The notes under the pieces were generated by a model. The model was not told the DNA's origin. It worked only from the letters and a program-made list of their open reading frames with translations, and searched no databases. From positions 744,001 to 808,000 of the forward strand of contig NZ_KB894093.1 of the NCBI RefSeq assembly GCF_000374305.1: a stretch of DNA of 64,000 bases, read 5' to 3'. The translations under genes were made by a program, and so were the position numbers. Of the stretch, positions 1 through 8,381 are shown in pieces. The stretch comes from Actinomadura flavalba DSM 45200. GTDB taxonomy: Bacteria; Actinomycetota; Actinomycetes; Streptosporangiales; Streptosporangiaceae. The stretch's first letter is position 1. Every line of letters starts with the position of its first letter.

Positions 1-389
1 TCCGGCGGGCCGGCGCCGGGGACGAGGCCGTCGCCCGGGTCATGCTGCTCGACAGGCTGCTGCGGCTGGCCCTCGATCCCCGCACCAGGACCGGCGTGGA
101 CGCCCGCGTCGGACGGGCCTTCTTCAACGTCCTCTGGCGGGAGGAGGCGATCCGCGCACGCGGCGGAGCGCTGCGCTTCGACTGGGCGAGGATCGCCGCC
201 GTCCTGGAGGACGTCCACGCCAGCATCGTCGAGCTGGAGTCTTTCGCCGACGACGTCGTCTACAGCCGGCAACTCGGCCGGATCGCCGGTCACCGGCTGA
301 GCGTCGTTCCCTTCTCCGCCGACGATCCGTTCGCCACGGTCGTCGAGCGGCGTTTTCTGGAGTCGATCGAGTTCGGGGGGACCGCATGA
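1..389 (+). CDS. C-terminal fragment of an unrecognised protein
   Basis: The reading frame is open from base 3 to the TGA at 387-389, so only the last ~128 residues are in the window and the start lies upstream. An ATG at 42 is internal, since the frame continues before it with coding-like codons. The visible part is predicted mostly helical and charged and ends in VERRFLESIEFGGTA. There are no membrane segments and no motif I can assign. Its stop overlaps the folD ATG in an ATGA junction, so the two are probably co-transcribed and translationally coupled. No function is proposed. Confidence 0.75.
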   Translation, partial: RRAGAGDEAVARVMLLDRLLRLALDPRTRTGVDARVGRAFFNVLWREEAIRARGGALRFDWARIAAVLEDVHASIVELESFADDVVYSRQLGRIAGHRLSVVPFSADDPFATVVERRFLESIEFGGTA

Positions 390-1240
390 CCGCACGACTG
401 CTCGACGGAGAGGCCGCCGCGGCCGCGGTGCGGGAGTCGCTGGTGGAACGGATCGGGGCGCTGCGGGAACGCGGTGTCGTCCCCGGGCTCATGACGATCC
501 TGGTGGGCGACGACGAGCCGTCCAAGAAGTACATCGCGATGAAGCACCGGGACTGCGCCGCCGTGGGGATCGACTCCTACGACCTGCACCTTCCGGGCAG
601 GCCGTCCCAGGACGAGGTCGACGACACCGTGCGGCGGGCCAACGACGACCCGCGCGTCCACGCGTGCCTCATCCAGTACCCGTTTCCCCGCGGGCTCGAC
701 TACGAGGCGGCCATTCTGCGGCTGAATCCGGAGAAGGACGCCGACGGGCTGCACCCCGTCAACCTCGGCAAGCTCGTCATGGGCGCCGACGCCCCCCGCG
801 CCTGCACTCCCCTCGGAATCCAGCGGCTGCTGGCGCACCACGGCATTCCCGTCGCGGGAAGGAACGTCGTCATCGTCGGGCGCGGGCTGACGATCGGACG
901 TCCGCTGGCCGACCTGCTGACCCTCAAGGAGGACGGCGCGAACGCGGCCGTCACCGTCGTCCACACCGGTGTGCCCGACCTCGCCCGGCACACCCGGCGG
1001 GCCGACGTCCTGGTCGTCGCGGCGGGCTCGGCCGGGCTGGTGACCGCCGACATGGTCGCCGCCGGGGCCGTCGTCGTCTCGGCGGGCGTGTCGTTCGAGA
1101 ACGGCAGGCTCGTCCCGGACGTCACCGACGACGTCGCGGACGTCGCCGCCTGGATCACCCCCCGCATCGGCGGCGTCGGCCCGATGACCCGCATCATGCT
1201 GCTGTCCAACACCGTGACCGCCGCCGAGAACACCGCCTGA
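386..1240 (+). CDS. folD: bifunctional methylenetetrahydrofolate dehydrogenase/cyclohydrolase FolD
   Basis: Cytosolic enzyme of one-carbon metabolism that oxidises 5,10-methylene-THF to methenyl-THF and hydrolyses it to 10-formyl-THF. The 284 residues match the family length. The substrate-side signature SKKYIAMKHRDCAAVGID contains the family Tyr-x-x-x-Lys pair. LIQYPFPRGLD replaces the usual VQLPLP, and PEKDADGLHPVN follows. CTPLGIQRLL and GRGLTIGRPLADLL form the NADP site, where GRSxxVG is usual, so GRGLTIG is a mild deviation. The C-terminal GGVGPMTRIMLLSNT is canonical. It starts in an ATGA overlap with the preceding gene and is followed by a strong hairpin, so it ends that operon. Confidence 0.95.
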   Translation: MTARLLDGEAAAAAVRESLVERIGALRERGVVPGLMTILVGDDEPSKKYIAMKHRDCAAVGIDSYDLHLPGRPSQDEVDDTVRRANDDPRVHACLIQYPFPRGLDYEAAILRLNPEKDADGLHPVNLGKLVMGADAPRACTPLGIQRLLAHHGIPVAGRNVVIVGRGLTIGRPLADLLTLKEDGANAAVTVVHTGVPDLARHTRRADVLVVAAGSAGLVTADMVAAGAVVVSAGVSFENGRLVPDVTDDVADVAAWITPRIGGVGPMTRIMLLSNTVTAAENTA

Positions 1241-1258
1241 CCCGCAGGCCCCCGGACG

Positions 1259-1296
1259 AAACCCCGGTGCTCACGGAGGGGGGAGCACCGGGGTTT
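1259..1296. terminator. bidirectional hairpin terminator between folD and pcrA
   Basis: A perfect 13-bp stem, AAACCCCGGTGCT (1259-1271) with AGCACCGGGGTTT (1284-1296), around a 12-nt loop. It sits between the convergent folD and pcrA stops. The A-run on one side and T-run on the other suit both directions. Confidence 0.85.
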
Positions 1297-1314
1297 CCCG
1301 GCGTCTTCGAGGGT

Positions 1315-3585
1315 TCAGAGCTTCTCGACCGGGGCGTAGCGCAGGACGAGGCGCTTGACGCCGTACTCACCGCCGAAGTCGACGCTGGCGGCGGCCTTCT
1401 CGCCCGCGCCGTCGACGGAGACGACCGTGCCGAGGCCGAACGCGTCGTGGGTGACCTTGTCACCGGCGCTGAGGGTGGGGACGGCGCGGTTGCCCGGCGA
1501 GCGGACGCCCGGCCGGACGGCCATCGAGGCCATCGCCGGGGACGTCGTGGAGCCCTCGCGCTCCCACTCGATGAGGTTCGCGGGGATCTCGCCCAGGAAA
1601 CGCGACGGCGGGTTCACCTGCGGAGCGCCCCACGAACTGCGCATCGTCGCGCGGCTCACGTAGAGGCGCTGCCGGGCGCGGGTGATGCCGACATAGGCGA
1701 GGCGGCGTTCCTCCTCCAGTTCCTTCGGGTTGCTCATGGCGCGAAGGTGCGGGAAGACGCCGTCCTCCATGCCGGTGAGGAACACGACGGGGAACTCCAG
1801 CCCCTTCGCCGTGTGCAGCGTCATCAGCGTGACGACGCCCTGGTCGGTCTCGGCGGGCTGCTCGCCCGGCGGGACGGGGGCGCCGTTCTTCGCGCCGCCG
1901 GGAATGGAGTCGGCGTCAGCGACCAGGGCCACCTGCTCCAGGAAGTCGACCAGGCGACCTTCGGCCGATTCGCCCGTTTCGTCACCGATTCGCGCCTCGA
2001 ATTCCCTGGCGACCGACTCGAACTCCTGCAAGTTCTCGATGCGGGTCTCGTCCTGCGGGTCCTTGGACGCCTGGAGTTCGGCCAGATAGCCGCTCTTGAC
2101 GAGAATGCTCTCGACCAGGTCGGCCGGGGTGAGGGTCTGCGCCGCCTCGCCCAGCTCGTCCAGCAGCGCCACGAACTGCCGCACCGCGTTGATCGACCGC
2201 GTCGCCATGCCCGGAACGTCCTCCGGGGTGCGCAGCGCCTGCCAGAACGAGACGCGCTCGCGGGACGCGTACGCCTCGACGCACGCCTCGGCGCGGTCAC
2301 CGATGCCGCGCTTGGGCACGTTGATGATGCGGCGCAGGCTGACGGTGTCCTCGGGGTTGGCCAGCACGCGCAGGTAGGCCAGCAGGTCGCGGACCTCCTT
2401 GCGCTCGTAGAACCGCACGCCGCCGACGACCTTGTACGGCAGGCCGACCCGGATGAAGACCTCTTCGAAGACACGCGACTGCGCGTTCGTCCGGTAGAAG
2501 ATCGCGACGTCGCCGGGGCGCGCGTCGCCCGCGTCGGTCAGCTTGTCGACCTCGGACGCGACGTGCGCCGCCTCGTCGTGCTCGTTGTCGGCCACGTAGC
2601 CGATGATCTGGTCACCGGCGCCCTGGTCGGACCAGAGCCGCTTGGGCTTGCGGTCGGCGTTGCGCTCGATCACCGCGTTGGCCGCCGACAGGATCGTCTG
2701 CGTGGAGCGGTAGTTCTGCTCCAGGAGAATCGTCGTGGCGTCGGTGTAGTCGCGCTCGAACTCCAGGATGTTGCGGATCGTCGCGCCGCGGAACGCGTAG
2801 ATCGACTGGTCGGCGTCACCGACGACGCACAGCTCCGCCGGGCCGAGCCCCTCGACCGGCGCGGTCAGCTCGCGGACCAGCTCGTACTGGGCGTGGTTGG
2901 TGTCCTGGTACTCGTCGACGAGGACGTGCCGGAACCGGCGCCGGTAGTGCTCGGCGGCCTCCGGGAACACCTGGAGCAGGTTGACCGTCATCATGATGAG
3001 GTCGTCGAAGTCCATGGCGCCGGCCTGCTGGAGGCGCGCCTGGTACATCTCGTACGCCTCCGCGAGCGTCTGCTCCATGTGGGTGGAGGCGCGCGCCTTG
3101 AACGTCTCGTAGTCGATCAGCTCGTTCTTCAGGTTCGACACCTGCGCGCTGAACGACTTGGGCGGATACCGCTTGGGGTCCAGGTCGAGTTCGCGGCAGA
3201 CCAGCGCCATGAGGCGCTGCGCGTCGGCCTGGTCGTAGATGGAGAAGCTCGTCGGGAAGCCGAGCCGCTTGGCCTCGCGGCGCAGGATGCGCACGCACGC
3301 CGAGTGGAACGTCATCACCCACATCGCGCGCGAGCGCGGCCCGACGAGCGCGTCGACGCGCTCCTTCATCTCCGCCGCGGCCTTGTTGGTGAAGGTGATC
3401 GCGAGGATCTGACCCGGGTGCACGTCGCGTTCCCCGAGCAGGTGGGCGATGCGGTGGGTGAGCACGCGCGTCTTGCCCGAACCCGCTCCCGCGACGATGA
3501 GCAGAGGCGTGCCGGCATGCTCGACGGCGGCGCGCTGCTGCGGGTTGAGGCCGTCCAGCAAGGGGTGTACTTCGGTCTTCGACAT
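1315..3585 (-). CDS. pcrA: UvrD/PcrA-family ATP-dependent DNA helicase
   Basis: Superfamily 1A 3'-5' helicase acting in nucleotide-excision repair and fork rescue. About 756 residues, the usual PcrA length. Visible motifs are LNPQQRAAVEH (Q motif), the Walker A AGAGSGKTRVL, AITFTNKAAAEMKERV, VDEYQDTNHAQYELV (motif II), VVGDADQSIYAFRGA (motif III), LEQNYRST (IV), VTLMTLHTAKGLEFPVVFL (V) and EERRLAYVGITRARQRL (VI). The short C-terminal domain that contacts RNA polymerase in other PcrA proteins is present in outline (GDKVTHDAFGLGTVVSVDG). The frame is open upstream to 4269 but the ATG at 3585 (MSKTEVHPLLDGL) is the family start; the extension is antisense to the deacetylase gene. Confidence 0.95.
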   Translation of the reverse strand: MSKTEVHPLLDGLNPQQRAAVEHAGTPLLIVAGAGSGKTRVLTHRIAHLLGERDVHPGQILAITFTNKAAAEMKERVDALVGPRSRAMWVMTFHSACVRILRREAKRLGFPTSFSIYDQADAQRLMALVCRELDLDPKRYPPKSFSAQVSNLKNELIDYETFKARASTHMEQTLAEAYEMYQARLQQAGAMDFDDLIMMTVNLLQVFPEAAEHYRRRFRHVLVDEYQDTNHAQYELVRELTAPVEGLGPAELCVVGDADQSIYAFRGATIRNILEFERDYTDATTILLEQNYRSTQTILSAANAVIERNADRKPKRLWSDQGAGDQIIGYVADNEHDEAAHVASEVDKLTDAGDARPGDVAIFYRTNAQSRVFEEVFIRVGLPYKVVGGVRFYERKEVRDLLAYLRVLANPEDTVSLRRIINVPKRGIGDRAEACVEAYASRERVSFWQALRTPEDVPGMATRSINAVRQFVALLDELGEAAQTLTPADLVESILVKSGYLAELQASKDPQDETRIENLQEFESVAREFEARIGDETGESAEGRLVDFLEQVALVADADSIPGGAKNGAPVPPGEQPAETDQGVVTLMTLHTAKGLEFPVVFLTGMEDGVFPHLRAMSNPKELEEERRLAYVGITRARQRLYVSRATMRSSWGAPQVNPPSRFLGEIPANLIEWEREGSTTSPAMASMAVRPGVRSPGNRAVPTLSAGDKVTHDAFGLGTVVSVDGAGEKAAASVDFGGEYGVKRLVLRYAPVEKL

Positions 3586-3657
3586 CACGTGCGAGTCTAC
3601 GGTGCGCCACCGACGAATTCGGTCCGTTCGCGTCCGGCGGGCGTCGTACCCGGCGCT

Positions 3658-3663
3658 TAGGCT
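3658..3663 (+). promoter_or_regulatory. -10 element of a probable leaderless promoter
   Basis: TAGGCT lies 7 nt before the GTG start at 3670, the spacing expected for a leaderless actinobacterial transcript. No ribosome binding site precedes that GTG and no convincing -35 is visible. Confidence 0.45.
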
Positions 3664-3669
3664 GGTCGC

Positions 3670-4401
3670 GTGACGACAGTGCTGGACGACAGCGACCTCT
3701 CCCGCGTCCTCGTGGTGATGGCCCACCCCGACGACGTCGACTTCGGCGCGGCGGGCACCGTCGCGGGCTGGACCGACCGCGGCCTGGAGGTCGTGTACCT
3801 CATCGTGACCGACGGCGAGGCCGGCGGCATGGACGACGTCGTCGACCGCGCCGAGGTGGCCGAGGTGCGGCGCGCGGAGCAGCGCGCGGCGGCCGAGGTC
3901 GTCGGCGTGCACGACGTCCGGTTCCTCGGCCTGCCCGACGGCCGGATCGAGCCGACGCTCGACCTGCGCCGCACGATCGCCCGGGTGATCCGGCAGGTGC
4001 GCCCGCAGCGGGTGCTGCTGCCCAGCCCCGACCGCGACTACGCGCGGATCGCGCCGAGCCACCCCGACCACCGCGCGGTCGGGTCGGCGGGGCTCGACGC
4101 CGTCTACCCCGACGCCCGCAACCCGCACGCGTTCCCCGAACTGCTCGCCGCCGAGGGCCTGGAGCCGTGGGCGGCGCCGGAGGTGTGGCTGACGGGCGGC
4201 CCGGAGGTGAACCACGTCGTCGACGTCACCGCCCGCTTCGACCGCAAGATCGCGGCGTTGCGCGCGCACGCGAGCCAGACGGCGGGCATGGGCGACCGGC
4301 TGCCGGAGATGATGCGCGCGTGGCTGACGGCGAACGCGGGACGCGCGGGACTGCCGGATGGTGCGCTGGCGGAGTCGTTCCAGGTCGTCCCGACGGCGTG
4401 A
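3670..4401 (+). CDS. PIG-L/LmbE-family zinc N-deacetylase
   Basis: Zinc-dependent deacetylase of the fold shared by MshB, Mca and BshB. The metal and catalytic signature AHPDDVDFGAAG is at residues 18-29, with His19, Asp21 and Asp22. The third ligand region SHPDHRAVG is near residue 131. The 243-residue length is shorter than MshB (~300) and typical of stand-alone PIG-L proteins. The substrate cannot be told from sequence; mycothiol-conjugate or sugar deacetylation are possibilities because mshD is elsewhere in the window. GTG start at 3670, read divergently from pcrA. Confidence 0.88.
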   Translation: MTTVLDDSDLSRVLVVMAHPDDVDFGAAGTVAGWTDRGLEVVYLIVTDGEAGGMDDVVDRAEVAEVRRAEQRAAAEVVGVHDVRFLGLPDGRIEPTLDLRRTIARVIRQVRPQRVLLPSPDRDYARIAPSHPDHRAVGSAGLDAVYPDARNPHAFPELLAAEGLEPWAAPEVWLTGGPEVNHVVDVTARFDRKIAALRAHASQTAGMGDRLPEMMRAWLTANAGRAGLPDGALAESFQVVPTA

Positions 4402-4493
4402 GCGGTGTCGCGGCGTGCACTTCGGCGGTCACGCCTTGTCGGGACGCGGGGGGATCGTTACCGTTCGCCAGACCTGATCCCCCGGGAGCCCAC

Positions 4494-4952
4494 ATGCCGC
4501 TGACTTTCGAGACCACCGCGATCACCACCGCTCCGGCCGAGCAGATCTTCAAACATCTGGCCGTCGCGGAGGCGTGGAACGAGTGGGGCCCGTTCCCGAC
4601 CCGGTCGCGGCGCGAACGCGCGGGCGCCGAACGCCTCAACGGCGTCGGCGCGATCCGCAAGATCCCGCCCGCGCGCGAGGAGGTCGTGGCGTACGAGCCG
4701 TCGTCCCACTACGCCTACATCGCGCTGTCGGGGCTGCCGGTGCGCTCCTACCGCGCCGACGTCCGGCTGGAGCCGCGCGCGGGCAACACCCAGATCCGCT
4801 GGTCGGCCGAGTTCGAGCCCCGGTTCCCGGGCACCGGCGCGCTGACGCGTTTCGCCGTCCGCGCGCTGCTGACGTCGCTCGCCCGGCGGCTGGCCCGGCA
4901 CGTCGAGCGCTGCGAGCCGGGCTGCCCGGCGCGGCTGCCGGACGTCGTCTAG
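4494..4952 (+). CDS. SRPBCC (START-like) family protein
   Basis: A 152-residue soluble protein with the SRPBCC polyketide-cyclase/START-like pattern. It opens FETTAITTAPAEQIFKHL, then VAEAWNEWGPF, then a beta-rich middle (VRSYRADVRLEPRAGNTQ) and a long C-terminal helix. These proteins hold a hydrophobic ligand in a helix-grip pocket; the ligand here is unknown. The ATG at 4494 is preferred over upstream in-frame starts because homologous folds begin at this strand. The last bases share a CTAG overlap with the convergent kinase gene. Confidence 0.75.
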   Translation: MPLTFETTAITTAPAEQIFKHLAVAEAWNEWGPFPTRSRRERAGAERLNGVGAIRKIPPAREEVVAYEPSSHYAYIALSGLPVRSYRADVRLEPRAGNTQIRWSAEFEPRFPGTGALTRFAVRALLTSLARRLARHVERCEPGCPARLPDVV

Positions 4953-5458
4953 GACGTCGCGGCCAGGATGCGGTCGACGGTGGCGTCCACGGTGAGGTCC
5001 GAGGTGTCGAGCCAGAGCCCGATGCGGGGCGTGGCGCGCAGCGCCGCGTCGAGGTCGGAGACGGTGAAGTCGCGGTAGGCCGTCTTGGGCCGGGCGGCCT
5101 CGCGGGCGGCGACCGTCGCCGGTTCCGGTGCCAGCACGACGACGTGCAGCGGCCGGGTGCGCAGGTGCTCGATCGTGTACGGCAGGAACTCCCCGAGCAG
5201 GACGTCCTGGACGACCGGCGTGAAGCCCTCGGCGGCGTATTCGTCCGCCGCCCGCGCGGCGAGGCGGTGCCGGAGGCGGAGCTGCGCGAGGGCGTCCGGG
5301 GACGGGTCGGGGCCCATCTCGACGCGGCCGTTGACGACGAACCGGCGGAAAACGTCTCCGCGTACGTGCACCGAGCGGGGCAGCCGCTCCGCCAGTGCCT
5401 GCGCGACCGTGGATTTCCCGGCGGCGGGCACTCCGGTGATCAGATAGACGGCGTTCAT
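4949..5458 (-). CDS. P-loop NTPase, small-molecule kinase-like
   Basis: A 169-residue cytosolic protein with Walker A GVPAAGKST at residues 9-17, directly after the first beta strand. It has a shikimate/chloramphenicol-phosphotransferase-like layout: VHVRGDVFRRFVVNG (substrate Asp region), then a lid-like Arg-rich segment and VVVLAPEPATVAAREAAR. The substrate is unknown. Its stop overlaps the convergent SRPBCC gene by 4 bp. The start is taken as the ATG at 5458, where the protein begins directly with the Walker A strand; longer in-frame extension is possible but unsupported. Confidence 0.7.
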   Translation of the reverse strand: MNAVYLITGVPAAGKSTVAQALAERLPRSVHVRGDVFRRFVVNGRVEMGPDPSPDALAQLRLRHRLAARAADEYAAEGFTPVVQDVLLGEFLPYTIEHLRTRPLHVVVLAPEPATVAAREAARPKTAYRDFTVSDLDAALRATPRIGLWLDTSDLTVDATVDRILAATS

Positions 5459-5534
5459 AACGCCCAGCATGACGGACCGAAAATCGCTGCGGGAAAGCGG
5501 GAATAGACGCAAAGATCGTCGGGTTCGGGCGGGC

Positions 5535-6455
5535 ATGACCTTCGGAGTGGTGATCGCCCCCGGGAATGCCGGGAATGCCGTGGAAAGCACCATTGAGCAG
5601 GCCAAACTCGCCAAGGCGGCCGGAATCGGCTCGGTCTGGTTCTCGCAGCAGTTCGCCTACGACGCCATCGGCCTCGCCGCCCTCGTCGGACGGGAGGTGC
5701 CGGGGCTCGGCGTCGGCACCGCCGCCGTGCCGATCTTCGCGCGGCATCCGCTGGTCGTCGCGTCGCAGGCGCAGACGGCGCAGGCCGCGACCGGCGGACG
5801 GTTCCAGCTCGGGCTCGGGCTCGGCGTCCGCGACGTCGTCGAACCCGTCTTCGGCGTCTCACACCGGCGCCCCGCCGCCCACCTGCGCGAGTTCCTCACC
5901 GCGCTGCGCGCGCTGGAGGGCGAGGCGCCCGCCTACGAGGGCGAGTCGATCGTCGCGGCGCCGCAGATGCCGGTCACGTTGCCGGGCGCGCCGACCGCGC
6001 CGCTGCTCGTCGCCGCGATGGGCCCGCGCACGCTCGCCGTCACCGGCGAACTGGCCGACGGGACGCTGCCGTTCCTGGCCGGGCCGCGCGCGCTCGGCGA
6101 GCACATCGTCCCGCCGCTGACGCGGGCCGCGCAGGCCGCCGGACGCCCCGCGCCGCGCGTCGTCGTGAACGTCCCCGCCGTCGTCACCGGCGACGTGGAC
6201 GCCGCCCGCAAGGCCGCCGCGCAGGGGTTCGGGTTCTTCGACGAGATCCCGTCGTACCGGCGCGTCATCGAACTGGAGGGCGCCGACAGCGCCGCCGACC
6301 TCGTCGTCGCCGGAGACGAGGACGTGCTGCGCGCCGCCGCGCGGAGCTACTTCGACGCGGGCGCCACCGAGATCGTCTTCACCGCCACCGACCTCCTCGG
6401 CTCCGCCGGACGCGACCGCACCTGGCGCGCCATCGCCGCGCTGGACGCGCCCTAG
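5535..6455 (+). CDS. F420-dependent LLM-class oxidoreductase
   Basis: Luciferase-like (TIM-barrel) flavin/F420 oxidoreductase of 306 residues. Family features are MTFGVVIAPGN at the first strand, GIGSVWFSQQFAYDAIG, GLGVGTAAVPIFARHPLVVA, the TGGRFQLGLGLG loop that contacts the cofactor phosphate, and LPFLAGPRALGEHIVPPL. It resembles the actinobacterial subgroup annotated as F420-dependent (TIGR03564-like), but FMN use cannot be excluded. An upstream in-frame ATG at 5469 would add 22 Arg-rich residues; the ATG at 5535 matches the family start. It ends tail-to-tail with the response regulator (4-bp CTAG overlap). Confidence 0.85.
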   Translation: MTFGVVIAPGNAGNAVESTIEQAKLAKAAGIGSVWFSQQFAYDAIGLAALVGREVPGLGVGTAAVPIFARHPLVVASQAQTAQAATGGRFQLGLGLGVRDVVEPVFGVSHRRPAAHLREFLTALRALEGEAPAYEGESIVAAPQMPVTLPGAPTAPLLVAAMGPRTLAVTGELADGTLPFLAGPRALGEHIVPPLTRAAQAAGRPAPRVVVNVPAVVTGDVDAARKAAAQGFGFFDEIPSYRRVIELEGADSAADLVVAGDEDVLRAAARSYFDAGATEIVFTATDLLGSAGRDRTWRAIAALDAP

Positions 6456-7090
6456 ACCAGGCGCCGGGCCGCCGCCCAGCGGGAGAGTTCGTGCCGGTTG
6501 GAGAGCTGAAGCTTGCGCAGGACGCTGGAGACGTGCGTCTCGACCGTCTTGACCGAGATGAACAGCTCTTTGGCGATCTCCTTGTACGCGTAGCCGCGTG
6601 CGATGAGGCGCAGCACGTCGCGCTCCCGCTGGGTGATCTGGTCGAGTTCGGGATCGACGGCGGGCACGTCGCTCGCCGCGAACGCGTCCAGCACGAACCC
6701 GGCCAGCCGGGGCGAGAACACCGCGTCGCCGTCCGCGACGCGGGCTACGGCGTCGGTCAGCTCCGGGCCGGAGATCGTCTTGGTGACGTAGCCGCGGGCG
6801 CCGCCGCGCACGACGCCGATGACGTCCTCGGCGGCGTCCGACACCGACAGCGCCAGGAACCGCGACGGGACGGTGCCGTGCAGGCGGCGCAGCACCTCGA
6901 TGCCGCCGCCGCCCGGCAGGTGCACGTCCAGCAGGACGACGTCGGGCTTGGCGGCCTTGATGACGGTGACGGCCTCGTCCACGTCGCCCGCCTCGCCGAC
7001 GATCTCAATGGACGGGCCCAGCTCCGCCTTCACGCCGGTGCGGAACATCTGATGGTCGTCGACCAGGACCACCCGGTTCATGCGCGTCAC
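6452..7090 (-). CDS. NarL/LuxR-family response regulator
   Basis: Receiver domain (residues 6-120) with acidic pocket Asp11/Asp12 and phospho-acceptor Asp55 (VVLLDVHLP). The C-terminal LuxR helix-turn-helix holds ITQRERDVLRLIARGYAY and SVKTVETHVSSVLRKL. Partner of the upstream sensor kinase: the GTG at 7090 overlaps the kinase stop as GTGA (an ATG at 7081 is the alternative). The pair lies divergent from a PspC membrane protein, so it likely controls an envelope-stress response of LiaRS/VraSR type; this is inferred from context. Confidence 0.9.
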   Translation of the reverse strand: MTRMNRVVLVDDHQMFRTGVKAELGPSIEIVGEAGDVDEAVTVIKAAKPDVVLLDVHLPGGGGIEVLRRLHGTVPSRFLALSVSDAAEDVIGVVRGGARGYVTKTISGPELTDAVARVADGDAVFSPRLAGFVLDAFAASDVPAVDPELDQITQRERDVLRLIARGYAYKEIAKELFISVKTVETHVSSVLRKLQLSNRHELSRWAAARRLV

Positions 7091-8241
7091 GCCCTCCTGC
7101 TCTCCAGCCGGACCTCGGTGCCCTCACCCGGCGCGGTGCGCACGGTGGCGCTGCCGCCGTTGCGCTCCATCCGCCCGATGATGGACTGCCGCACTCCCAT
7201 TCTGTCGGAGGGTACGTCGTCCATGGCGAACCCCTTGCCCCGGTCGCGGACGAAGACGTGCACGGCGTCCGGTTCGACCTCCGCGTAGACGGACACGGGG
7301 GCGACGCCCGAGTACTTCGCGGCGTTCACCATGGCCTCCCGGGCGGCCTGGACGGTGGCGCTCAGCGCGTCGTCCAGCGCCGTGTCGCCCACGACGACGA
7401 TCTCGATCGCGACGCCGTGCAGGTCCTCCACCTCACCGGCGGCCTCGCGGATCGCGGCGGCGAACGTCAGGTCCGGGTCGGCGCGCGGCTGGTAGAGCCA
7501 GGTGCGCAGCGTCCGCTCCTGCGAGCGGGCCAGGCGCTGCACCTCGCGGGGGTCGGCGGCGTTGCGCTGGATGAGCGTCAGCGTGTGCAGCACCGAGTCG
7601 TGGATGTGGGCGGCCAGTTCGGCGCGCTCCTGCGAGCGGACGCGTTCCTGCCGCTCGGCGTCGAGGTCCTGCCAGAGCCGGACCACCCACGGCGTCAGGA
7701 TCACCGAGACGCCGGTGAGGATGATGAGCGACGCCAGCACGACGAACCGCGCCTCGCCGCCGTCGAGCTGCCGCGCGATGAAACCGGCGATGCCGCCGAT
7801 GACGAGCAGCAGCCCGAACAGGCTGCGCAGCCACATCTGCCGCAGCGGGAGCACCCAGCGCTGCCGCTGCTCGCGGTCGGCCTGCTGCCACAGGATCGCC
7901 ACGCCGACGCCGCCGACGATGAACGGCCACAGCGCCGCCTGCACGATCCCCGCGCCCCACGACACGGCCGACAGCAGCACCGTCATCGCCGCGTATGCGG
8001 CGAGCTGGCCCCACTCGCGCGCGTCCAGCCGCGCGGGCGGCCTCTCCTCGCGCGGCACCAGCACCCAGAACGCGCCGTAGGCGGCCACGCCGAGCCCGCC
8101 CGCGATCGACGCCAGGACGAACGCCAGCCGCACGACCAGGACGTCCACGCCGAGATGCCCGGCCAGGCCGCGCGCCACCCCGGCGAGCAGCCGTCCGTCC
8201 GCGCCCCGCTCCAGCCGCCGGACGCCCGCCACCTCGCTCAT
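7087..8241 (-). CDS. PspC-domain sensor histidine kinase
   Basis: Membrane sensor of 384 residues. The PspC domain spans residues ~8-64 (RLLAGVARGLAGHLGVD and one membrane span). Further hydrophobic spans follow at about 78-98, 102-120, 138-156 and 164-190. The HisKA_3 dimerisation domain carries the phospho-acceptor pair His214-Asp215 in AAHIHDSVLHTLTLIQ. The HATPase domain has N-box NAAKYSG (Asn306) and VRDRGKGF (Asp333). This architecture is known in actinobacteria next to PspC/LiaF-like proteins, which is the case here. Start ATG 8241 (MSEVAGVRRLERG). Confidence 0.9.
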   Translation of the reverse strand: MSEVAGVRRLERGADGRLLAGVARGLAGHLGVDVLVVRLAFVLASIAGGLGVAAYGAFWVLVPREERPPARLDAREWGQLAAYAAMTVLLSAVSWGAGIVQAALWPFIVGGVGVAILWQQADREQRQRWVLPLRQMWLRSLFGLLLVIGGIAGFIARQLDGGEARFVVLASLIILTGVSVILTPWVVRLWQDLDAERQERVRSQERAELAAHIHDSVLHTLTLIQRNAADPREVQRLARSQERTLRTWLYQPRADPDLTFAAAIREAAGEVEDLHGVAIEIVVVGDTALDDALSATVQAAREAMVNAAKYSGVAPVSVYAEVEPDAVHVFVRDRGKGFAMDDVPSDRMGVRQSIIGRMERNGGSATVRTAPGEGTEVRLESRRA

Positions 8242-8286
8242 CCCACGATCGTCACACGTCAGAGCCCCGCCCGCATCAGGGACCAC

Positions 8287-8331
8287 CCCTGAGCCGCGCT
8301 CAGGGTCCGGGAGCGACCTAGGGGTCGGACC
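8287..8331. promoter_or_regulatory. tandem dyads in the divergent kinase/PspC promoter region
   Basis: Two inverted repeats fill the 140-bp divergent region. CCCTGAGC-CGC-GCTCAGGG spans 8287-8305. GGTCCG...CGGACC spans 8304-8331 and encloses the near-palindrome GACCTAGGGGTC. LuxR-type regulators bind such dyads, so autoregulation by the adjacent response regulator is plausible but unproven. Confidence 0.4.
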
Positions 8332-8381
8332 AGGGGTTTCCCGGATACCGGCGGGGAGTGCGGACGGCGGAGGATGGGGGC